From Epiperipatus broadwayi (lineage: Eukaryota > Onychophora > Udeonychophora > Euonychophora > Peripatidae): 64,000 bases of DNA. The notes under the pieces are model-generated. The model was not told the DNA's origin. It saw nothing but the letters and a program-made list of their open reading frames with translations, and searched no databases. Below are positions 54,478 to 64,000 of this stretch, piece by piece; the stretch's first letter is position 1; each line of letters begins with the position of its first letter. The stretch is taken from assembly GCA_028023455.1 (NCBI GenBank), contig JAQFVV010000281.1:868001-932000 (forward strand), read 5' to 3'. Made by a program: the position numbers and the translations under genes.

Positions 54478-57400
54478 TGTACTCTCACCTCCAGGAAATA
54501 TATAATTATAATCACTTGATCTAGCTCAGATGAATAACTATGTTTATTTAAAATGTATTTATATTAACAATAACTATACTTTTTTAAGAATATCAATGAT
54601 TAAATTAACTTACTTAATAAATAATAATATAGTTCTGGTTTATAAAATGAAATAAATGAAAATCTAATCAAATCATGAGACTATGAAGTGAGTTTTACAA
54701 GTGGTAGAGCGAATACATTAAGATAATCTCTCACTGAATATCACCTCAATGGCATAAGAATACTATCCTTATTCCTATCACTTAAATACTACATTTATAG
54801 TACTCTTACATCTTTAATCAACACTAATTAAGTAAATTACCTTTAACAAATTAATTTAAATTTCTTTCTCAAAACGAATTTAACTCAAATTATCTCAGGT
54901 TCTCTTAAAATAATGATAAATTAATTATAACTTTTGTAATCAAGTATGATAAGGGATTTTATATCATTCCTAACTACAATTTAATAATATTAATAATAAC
55001 AAATAGTAATACTAATCTTTAACCTATAATTCACTCTCCTATTTTTATTTTTTTACTTATAATGTTGTTCTTAGATATCACATAATCAAATGTAATGTAG
55101 TTTTCTATTATCCATATGGCATCTTAGATAATATATTTAGTATGATATTACAATCTGAGAATATGTGGCAATCATTACTAAGATAATTTAATGTAAATCT
55201 TTGGTAATTATTCCATGACCATCATAACAATACAATAAGTAAAACTTCTTAAATAAAATATATCAATAAAATAGTATAACTCTTAAATAAAAATTTTATT
55301 TATGATGTGCAAATATTATGTCTTCATTATAATTATCTGTGATTATGTAATTGTGATGTGAAGAAATTGAGTCAACAACAAGACTTATAAAACACATAGA
55401 ACAATTTTATTAACAAACTTAACAATAAAATTATTTACATTATTTACATTTTGATAGAATTCTATTTATTCGTATTCAGGTATTTTTTCAAGACAAATCA
55501 AAGGACTTAAAACATAAGATACAGAACATTTCTTAAATAAAATATTTCTTATTTTTTAAAATATCATTATATAACTTTTTTTTATTACAGTTATTCGATA
55601 TTATTAATTTTTAGATTTAAAAAAAAACATATAGGTAATACTTTTACTATGAACTTAGTTTTTAAAAATTATTTATTATTCTGTATAGTCATTTTTCAAT
55701 ATTTATGTGAACAACCTTAATTCATAGCATACCATCAAATTAAGCTACTTACTAATTATTACTTTAAACTTTAAATATCATGTATGGATTAGTGTGTTGT
55801 TATAAAATTATTTTTGTAAAACTTATGACTACTTTCATTCATTCAACACGATTCAGTTTATTACATTTAATCATAAATAAAAATATGCATTATAAGTATG
55901 TCTTTTTAAAAATTTCTTAATAATTAAGTAATATCATTATAAATTCTTTTAAATTGTCAACTATTTATTTTCTAAAAAAAATAAATATCATTTTTAACTA
56001 TAAAAGTTTTATGATTTTTTCACTGATGAAATTATGTTCTTATAATTTTTTACACTTATTTTACTCTAAGCAACATAACTTATCCAATTTAACAATTCTC
56101 TATTTCCAAACCTATTTATTATTTCCAATTTTAAAACAACCATCTTTTACAATGTAATCCAATAAATTTCAATAACACATAAATTAGTAGGCATATGGGG
56201 TGAACTATAACTTCAACTTAACACCTTTATCAACTAACCATCATGGGCACATTGTACACTAACTGAGATATAACTTATTTGTTTAATAACCTCTTCTACC
56301 AAGTATAATGTCCAGGCTATTCATTCAGTACTATGGCACATTAAGCTTTAACACATAGAAAAATAAACACTGCCATGAATATAAACAAGATATAGGGCTA
56401 TGTTAGCTATAATTGTATAAACATCAATCTAGTATATTCTTCTTACCATATAAATAAAACCTACATACAATATTATCCTGGTCTTATATAACCTAATACT
56501 AAGATATTAGCATTTAAATTCACCAATTTACATCGCTAAATTCATCCTTATTTCTATAATAACAAATAAATTCATCTTTAGAATAACAGTCTAACTAATT
56601 AATAAGACAAGATTATTTCATTCTTTAATAGTTCTCAAACTTTAGCACAAACAATCAGAATCAGTGTTATATTTTTAACACTTTAAATTATTCAACAAAA
56701 TATCCAATTCAGTTTTAATAGAATCATATACTTATATTTTATTTATGTTTAAATATCTTTACGATATCATTAAAATTATGCATATTCTTAAATAACTAAA
56801 CAAATGATAAATTATGTGTAGGTGTGGGTTTTATTTATGCATCCATCCGTACAAAATAACAAACACATTTTAAAACTATTAATAATTTACATTATTACCA
56901 TAAGTAATTTCTGTTGGCAATTACTTAGTGATGTCATCTGGAGTATGATCTAAATAAACATTTTATTATCATTTATTTCACATTATCACACTTTAAAATA
57001 TACTAAGTTAAAGATTTTTTTTTTACAATAAAATTTAACTACAAAGTTAGTAAATAATTTAATGTTTTCTGTTTCTACACTATATTTATACTATGATTAA
57101 ATATTACTATAATTTTGTTAGTCAAAAAATTAATTCTAAAACTGTATTTACAATAATTTTATTAGAATTTCTTATGATGAAATATGTTCTTTTCTTGATA
57201 ATAAGTTCATTACAGGAAGTATCTTTTCTCCTGGTAAAAAACATTAATACACACATTTGATGTCAATAATCACACATGCTCTCGTTCTTAACGTTGTAAT
57301 ATATAATCCAAACTGACAGTTCAAGTTAAATACGGTATGTTTACTTTTATTCTATAAGACTTACACCAATATAATTAATATTTTTCTTATCTCCAAAACT

Positions 57401-59165
57401 TTAAATCTTTCAACAGGTACTGTTAGATAAATATCTAATTTTAAATACTCTTCGTCAAGATAATTTTCCAAATTCTTGTAACTTTTCCATATTTACTGAG
57501 GTTTAATATCTTCTGATACAACCAATACTTCTCCCAATATTTTCAAATAACTTAAATTATTTTCCCAAATAATTTAAATAAACTTTTGTATGACCCGCAT
57601 ACATTAATGACTGACTTGTAATTTTTTTTTTAAATATGATATAAGTCACGTACTTGCAAATGATCTTATATTTTCTAGGAAAAATTCCAATTTTAAAATA
57701 TTTCAGATATTTCTTCAGAAAGAAATAACTCCACGTTCTCAAATAATTGTTCGGTCAAATTTAAAAGTTTTTTTTCTTTAAAAGTATTTTTCCCATTGTA
57801 TTTTAAATATCTTTTCTTCATAAAATATATCATATCATTTCACTTTATATCTTTTAATGAAAATTTATATATATATATATATTTTCCGTGACGTTCTTTT
57901 TATGAAATTTAGTCGTAAATCAATATGACTTATCAACATAGGCAAAATTATATATTTTATATGATAATAATATTTGAATACTTCCATTAAATTTTTTATA
58001 TTTAGTGATGACTTCTTCATGTTTAAGTTGATGACAAATTGAATGAAAACAAATCAGCTAAGTAAGGAATTATTTAATTTTTTAGCCTTTTTCCTCCATA
58101 TCATGATCTTGTAATAATAAACTGGTGTATTTTTTTTTTAAAATTGAAGCTAAATAAAATGGATTATTACACTACTAAATACTTTACCAAAAATTGTAGA
58201 AATACTAATGATGTTATAATAGCACATCGGTAGAATGAGATAACAGCTCAATAATCATCTGCCAAAATGTAAACAGCTCTTAAATACTCCAGCTGATTCC
58301 AATTTTGATTTGTCCATTAAACAATCCTGGCCTCAAATTATCCAGGACTATGAACATTGGTTTGAAGTTAAAGTTAATAATAATTTACTAAATATTTATT
58401 TTTATTATATTATTCAATTCTTACTTAAATTTCACATTTTATTTACACTTACTAAAGACTCTACAATAATTTTTAAAAATCACATTTCAATATTTATTAC
58501 CATTTCTACCTTTATTTTGAACTTAAGGTATTTATTTTCAACAAAAAACATAAATCTGATTTTATTTATTATATTCACTTTTAAAATCCAATTTAACATT
58601 TATAACAGATAATATTATTCTATTTTCAAACACAGGTGTGCATCACGTGATTTACAAAACTAAATAAGGTGATAATAATTAAATCGAACTAAAAATAATA
58701 ATTTAATTTATAAAATGTTACATAAACACTATTATAGCACAATTTTAAAATAATTATTTTAATATTATAAAACCAAAAAATTACACTTTTCTTCCACATT
58801 ATTATTTTTTAATCAAATGATTTTAAAAATATAGCCATTAAATACAATTATTATTACTAAATCTATTTGTTTAACTTTAAAGCATTACTTTTAAAATTTA
58901 CCCTAATTATTATATATAAGACTTATTAAATTAGTATTTATTATGGCCAGTTCTCCCACCCATACATTCTTATAATGATTTTTAGTTAACTGTTTTTTTT
59001 ACAAATACCAACCTAATACTATACATCAATTATTTTACTTGCCTTAACTAAATTATTCAAAGATTATTAACACACAACATACATCATCTCCTACTCAACT
59101 TCAAAATTTCAAATTTTTCAGTAAATTATTACAAATAATTCATTCTAACATAAAAAAAGAGTTCA
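54478..59165 (-). repeat. Giant LTR copy B (3' LTR of element 2), 4688 bp
   Basis: Ends TGTACTC (54478) and GAGTTCA (59165), the degenerate form of TGTACCC...GGGTACA, and aligns throughout with copy A. The high end abuts the polypurine tract, fixing orientation. A 100-codon plus frame at 58310-58612 exists, and the corresponding stretch of copy A is similar. It is antisense to the element and runs through the promoter block, so it is not taken as a gene. Confidence 0.92.
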
Positions 59166-59167
59166 TA

Positions 59168-59180
59168 TTCCCTCCCTTCT
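59168..59180 (-). promoter_or_regulatory. Polypurine tract (plus-strand primer)
   Basis: On the minus strand AGAAGGGAGGGAA lies two bases before the LTR start TGAACTC. This is the position and composition of the plus-strand priming site of LTR retroelements, and it independently fixes the 3' LTR boundary and the element's strand. Confidence 0.85.
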
Positions 59181-59643
59181 AATAAAATTTTAAATTAACC
59201 ATTTATCCTCAACCTATTTAATCTATACTTATAATTCCTATTGCCTTTATAATTAAATTTATTCTATGTTATTGTATGTCACAACAAACTACTTTAACCT
59301 AAAATTTCACAAAATATTAGAGCATCACATAAAATCTCAACCAGATAGCACTTTTAAATAACATTATTATCTACACATCAGAAAATACAAAATCAAACCT
59401 ATTATATTCCATACACTTGACATAAAATACTAAATGTTCTTTTACAGTCTTATCCTTATCTTTAAAACAAAACTATAACATTTCAAATCTCAATTTTATG
59501 CTCTAAATCAGGTTATAACATTTTAAGTCTCATCCTCATTTTTTTAAAAAATAAGGTTATAACATTTATATTAGTTTGTTTTATTCAAATAAAATTATTT
59601 ACCTTAGTCTTTTATAATTTTTATTTCCAAAATAAGTCCTTAA
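59181..59643 (-). other. Element 2 interior, 3' untranslated part
   Basis: AT-rich sequence between the last ORF and the polypurine tract; no frame recognised. Confidence 0.6.
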
Positions 59644-59970
59644 TTATCTTTTGACTTTTTTAAGTCTCACTTTAGCTTTTTCTGTATTCTTCTGTTTATC
59701 AAAATTTTTCCTAAGAAAATTTACCTTAATATTCTTTTGTTTCAAAAACTTAAGTTTCACCTTGGCTTTACCTACACCTCTTTCCTTGTCAACCTTCTTT
59801 TTAACAAAATCAAAATTATTTATTTTCCCATCCTTAACCTTAAGTTTAACTTTGGCTTTACTTAAATCCCTATTTTGATTAACTTTCCCTTTTATAACAT
59901 TTGCACTAGACATTATACCTTTAACTCTTGCACCTAAAACTTCTTCATAAGTACTACATTTTAAATACAC
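59644..59970 (-). pseudogene. Element 2 terminal ORF: lysine-rich repeat tail
   Basis: 108 codons. After YLKCSTYEEVLGARVKGIMS the sequence is a threefold basic repeat of about 30 residues, each ending KAKVKLK or KAKVRLK, followed by a stop shortly before the 3' LTR. It looks like the highly basic C-terminal tail of the last protein of the element. The frame upstream (60000-60300) is open in pieces (a DKRNKFYKRIWEEPKDYF-like stretch) interrupted by frameshifts, so the start shown is not original. The product is not recognised. Confidence 0.55.
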
Positions 59971-60301
59971 ATGTTCATCATTAATACTAGATGTCCAAAT
60001 TATATTTTGTTTTTTATTTTTGAATTTGTTACAGTATTATCCATAATCTTTGGCAATTCATTTTCTAATAATTCTAGATACCTTTTATCTAAAAACATTA
60101 ACTTTATTCTTATAGATTTATAACTTTTGTTAGCCTTACCACAAGATCCATTATAATTTTTAAATTTATCCTAATTTTTTCACAAAATAATGTTTCACGG
60201 GATCTATTCACTCCTATCAGATTATTCATCATTATAAAATAGTCTTTAGGTTCTTCCCATATTCTTTTATAGAACTTATTTCTTTTATCACTTATCCTAA
60301 C

Positions 60302-60772
60302 CTATTTTCTATTTTCATTCACACTTCCTTTGTTCATCACAATAGATTCTAGACCTTTTCCCTTCCTTCCATCCACTATTTCTACATACTCTTTAACACA
60401 TATTTTAAGTATCTTTTCTAATTCTTCAGTAATTAATTCAACAGAATCCTTATGACTATCTATCTTTTCATAAACTAATTCACTATCTAAAATAATTTTA
60501 TTAATAAATAATGGAATTTCTCCATCATTGAACTCGTTATAACATTTGTCTTCTATTAAATCATCATGTTCTAACTCAACCATTAACACTTCATGTATAT
60601 CTTCATCTATTATTTTAACAAAATCTTCAATTTTTCCTGACAAACTATTACACAAGATAATATCTTCACTATCTATTTCAATGATTTGTGAATTTCCTCT
60701 ACCTATTTTTTCAACAAATTGTTTATTTTCTACTACCTCTCTACTAGTTACATTAACAGGTTCTTTACCCAT
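60302..60772 (-). pseudogene. Element 2 internal ORF, acidic protein of unknown function
   Basis: 156 codons rich in E, D, I and K, starting MGKEPVNVTSREVVENKQF. It contains SEDIILCNSLSGKIEDFVKI and ends near VEIVDGRKGKGLES. No protease, RT, RNase H or integrase motif. The same frame continues upstream of the methionine (VSFEIDLESVEINRIDLK), so it was part of a longer protein, probably joined to the ORF ending at 59644. It might be an accessory or envelope-position protein, but nothing in it shows that. Confidence 0.5.
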
Positions 60773-60885
60773 TTTTAAATCTATCCTATTTATCTCAACA
60801 GACTCAAGATCTATTTCAAAAGATACTATCTAATTCCTTACATTTTCCTCACATCTTGGTATTCCTAACTTCTTTATTTTTCTAC

Positions 60886-61806
60886 TTACTTTTTTTTAAC
60901 TTCCTCTTTTATACTAATTTTAGTTTGAACTACTTCATTTTTAATATTCTTAACTTCTTCACTAATATGATCAATATAACCTTTTACTTCACACATTTCA
61001 TTACTAACATTCAATTGATAGCTATCTATTTTTACAACTAAATCATCATTATTAATCTTCCATTTGTTAACAGATTCATCTATCTGAACCTTTAAACTGT
61101 TGACAGTATCTTCCGAGAATTCACAAAATTTTCTTGCTAACAATTCTTGATTCTTATCATCACTTTGTATAACCTCCATCTTCAAAGCTTCAATGGCCTC
61201 CTCATTCCTATGGAACTTCAAATCAAGATGGTCAAATTTATTTTTTACTTCTTCTTTAAATTCCTCCACTGTTCTAGCATTATCGTCAAGTTTCTGATTT
61301 AAATTAGTTATACAAAATTTAATCTCTTCTTGGTTCTTAACTAAACCTTCTTGAATCCTCTCACTAAAAGATTCTAATTTCAGATCTGACTTCATATTAT
61401 TTTCTTTAAGAGACCTCATTTCTTCTCTTAAGAAATTATTCTCATCTTTCATATTTTTTTTAAAAGAATCAAATTTAGCATCTGAAGCTATTCTACCTTT
61501 ATTCATATCTTCTCTTAGAGACTCAAATCTAACACTATTTTTATGACTCTCCTCCTTCATAAAATTTATTAAATCCCATATCAAAAGGTTCTCTATTCTT
61601 TTCTCAGTTTTGATTAACTCTTTTTCTATTATTTTTATCTCCACCATTTCTTCCTCTTTCCCCTTCATCTCACTATCCATTATTTGAGTACTCCCTATAC
61701 CTGTCTCAAGATTCACCAAATTTTCTCTTCCTTCCTCCTCACAAATATTATCATCAATAATAAAACCAGACATCTCAGTCTCTAATTTTTTATCCCAATT
61801 ACTCAT
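60886..61806 (-). pseudogene. Gag N-terminal half of element 2, truncated
   Basis: 306 codons, clearly homologous to the first 330 or so residues of gag in element 1 (same MSNWDKKLET start, acidic NICEEEGRE segment, then long charged coiled coil). It has no frameshift where element 1 lost 8 bases. It ends in EEVKKK and a stop at an A-run, just where element 1 continues into its Gag capsid-like domain, which is absent here. An internal deletion has therefore joined the gag coiled coil to a downstream ORF. Confidence 0.8.
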
Positions 61807-61837
61807 TTTTAAATATTTCCAAAATTCAATTTTAAAC

Positions 61838-62904
61838 AGTGTACAATATTATTATAAATATATTTCATAAAATAATTCCCTACCAGCCTTTCTACCCTCA
61901 TCCAATTCATATCCACAATAAACTATAGAATATCACCATCTAAAAACCTTACACCACCTACTACTACCTAAATTATAACAATTATATACAACAAAATGAT
62001 ATGTGTTATGTCCTCAATTCCCACACACACAATTCACAGATAAATTTGCACATAATAGAACATATTCAATATCTATTTTAAACACTTTAATAATTAATAT
62101 GGTCATATCATAAAATAACTATTAGCCACATTTACATATCTCATATATTTATTTGCTTATGAATTTACAAGCAACATCTAATATTTCATTTTAAATGCTC
62201 ATATCACAAATACCACATATGATAATAGTTTTAATAATAAAATATCTACTTCAATTTCATAATCAACTTTAAAATAATTGTCACTGCTATTAACATAACT
62301 AAACTATTTATACTTAACAAGATATGATTAATAATAATCCTAAAATTACATTTTATTCTATACACAATTTTTTATTAACAAATCGACAACTATCACTACA
62401 CCTTTCTAACATCTATTGGCACCAACATGCATGGGTGATAACAAAAATTAATGACTCCAAACGAAGTCAATAAAACCTATCAAAATCCATCAACATCTAA
62501 CACAGGCTTACACATACATCGAAGACCTATACAATATAAATCGAATCCTTCATGGCTGTGTGTCAATTTGTCCTTTGCCTGAAGTGGTGTCTATCATACC
62601 ACTATCACATATCTACGTAATCACACTGAAGATTTTAATATCTCCTACTACCTTAAAGTTTCAAAGTTACAGTATCAATTCATAACTTAACTACCATTGT
62701 GTTTTATAAATTTAACTGCCCTACAAACACCTATTGATGCCCCGAAAGTTGTGGCACCAATTCATCCTCTAACCAAATAGGTGCTCACTACACCCCCTAA
62801 TACCTATCATTACAGTCACGTTAGTTGCTAATTCATTTCTTAGCAGTGTATAGTCCCACTACACATCGTGCATCCACGTTGGTCGACAATTCGTCCTTTA
62901 CCGT
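61838..62904 (-). other. Element 2 leader with PBS-like repeats
   Basis: Collinear with 18237-19287. The three PBS-like motifs are present (about 62575, 62755 and 62880). The LTR-proximal one reads TGTCGACCAACG instead of TGGCAACCAACG on the element strand. No open frame. Confidence 0.75.
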
Positions 62905-64000
62905 TGTACCCTCACCTCCAGGAAATATATAATTATAATCACTTGATCTAGCTCAGATGAATAACTATGTTTATTTAAAATGTATTTATATTAACAACTA
63001 TCAATGATTAAATTAACTTACTTAATAAATAATAATATAGTTCTGGTTTATAAAATGAAATAAATGAAAATCTAATCAAATCATGAGACTATAAAGTGAG
63101 TTTTCCAAGTGGTAGAGCGAATACATTAAGATAATCTCCCACTGGATATCACCTCAATGGCATAAGAATACTATCCTTATTCCTATTACTTAAATAGTAC
63201 ATTTATAGTACTCTTACATCTTTAATCAACACTAATTAAGTAAATTAACTTTAACAAATTAATTTAAATATCTTTCTCAAAACTAATTTAACTCAAATAA
63301 TCTCAGGTTCTCTTAAAATAATGATAAATTAATTATAACTTTTGTAATCAAGTATGATAAGGGATTTAATATCATTCCTAACTACAATTTAATAATATTA
63401 ATAATAACAAATAGTAATACTAATCTTTAACCTATAATTCACTCTCCTATTTTTCTTTTTTACTTATAATGTTGTTCTTAGATATCACATAATCAAATGT
63501 TATGTAATTTTCTATTATCCATATGGCATCTTAGATAATATATTTAGTATGATATTACAATCTGAGAATATGTGGCAATCATTACTAAGATAATTTAATG
63601 TAAATCTTTGGTAATTATTCCATGACCATCATAACAATACAATAAGTAAAACTTCTTAAATAAAATATATCAATAAAATAGTATAATTCTTAAATAAAAA
63701 TTTTATTTATGATGTGCAAATATTATGTCTTCATTATAATTATCTGTGATTATGTAATTGTGACGTGAAGAAATTGAGTCAACACCAAGACTTATAAAAC
63801 ACATCGAACAATTTTATTAACAAACTTAACAATAAAATTATTTACATTATTTACATTTTGATAGAATTATATTTAATCGTATTCAGGTATTTTTTCAAGA
63901 CAAATCAAATGACTTAAAAACTTAAGATACAGAACATTTCTTAAATAAAATATTTCTTATTTTTTAAAATATCATTATATAACTTTTTTTTATTACAGTT
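62905..64000 (-). repeat. Giant LTR copy C (5' LTR of element 2), partial
   Basis: Starts TGTACCC at 62905 and follows copy B closely to the window end (equivalent of B 54478 to about 55590). About 3.6 kb of this LTR should lie beyond the window. Confidence 0.9.

Larger units (their letters stand above)
54478..64000 (-). mobile_element. LTR retrotransposon element 2 (giant-LTR family), runs off the window
   Basis: On the minus strand the order is 5' LTR (from beyond 64000 to 62905), leader (62904-61838), gag N-terminal half (61806-60886), a degraded further ORF region (60850-59644), polypurine tract (59180-59168), 3' LTR (59165-54478). Copies B and C share changes absent from A (for example TGGTAGAGCGAATACATTAA), as expected for the two LTRs of one insertion. 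C has lost about 21 bases near 62998 relative to B. No protease, reverse transcriptase or integrase motif is seen in the 3.74 kb interior, so the copy is non-autonomous or internally deleted. Confidence 0.88.

Overview
The window is very AT-rich animal DNA with sparse coding, long microsatellites and several kinds of eukaryotic transposon. There is no bacterial or phage gene organisation. The Ty3/gypsy gag, the RTE-type LINE, the Penelope-like fragment and the Merlin transposon together point to an invertebrate. An arthropod is my best guess, from the style of the gag and the LINE, but the species cannot be fixed from sequence alone.

Layout. 1-12.7 kb is mostly featureless AT-rich sequence, with a GATTTA-rich patch and a six-unit CACCTGCGA dyad array at 10.3-10.7 kb. 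12.75-13.6 kb is a foldback element with an internal duplication. 14.2-24.0 kb is a minus-strand LTR retrotransposon (element 1). From its 5' end it reads: a 4.7 kb LTR, a 1 kb leader, an inserted piggyBac-like element, and a broken gag. 24-28 kb holds a tRNA-Gly-like relic and a small foldback. 28.0-32.6 kb is a diverged solo copy of the same giant LTR, followed by a mirrored Penelope-like fragment. At 35.4 kb lies the one confident host exon: the signalling helix of a receptor-type guanylate cyclase, on the minus strand with splice sites on both sides. 36-44 kb is microsatellites, degraded coding scraps and a strong hairpin. 44.1-44.8 kb is a third diverged fragment of the giant LTR. 46.1-48.2 kb is a 5'-truncated RTE LINE. 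48.8-49.75 kb is a complete but dead Merlin transposon with an 8 bp target duplication. 50.1-50.8 kb is a nested foldback. 54.5-64.0 kb is a second, nearly full LTR element of the giant-LTR family, with 3' LTR, polypurine tract, degraded ORFs, the gag N-terminal half, leader, and a 5' LTR that runs off the window.

How it fits together. The window can be read largely as intronic or intergenic space around a guanylate cyclase gene, filled by nested insertions. The dominant and most unusual component is one LTR family present as five copies (A 19288-23989, B 54478-59165, C 62905-end, D about 28000-32598, E about 44140-44790). Its LTRs of about 4.7 kb are longer than the 3.7 kb internal region of element 2, which has no recognisable protease, reverse transcriptase or integrase. 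Comparing the two gag copies directly exposes the disabling lesions.
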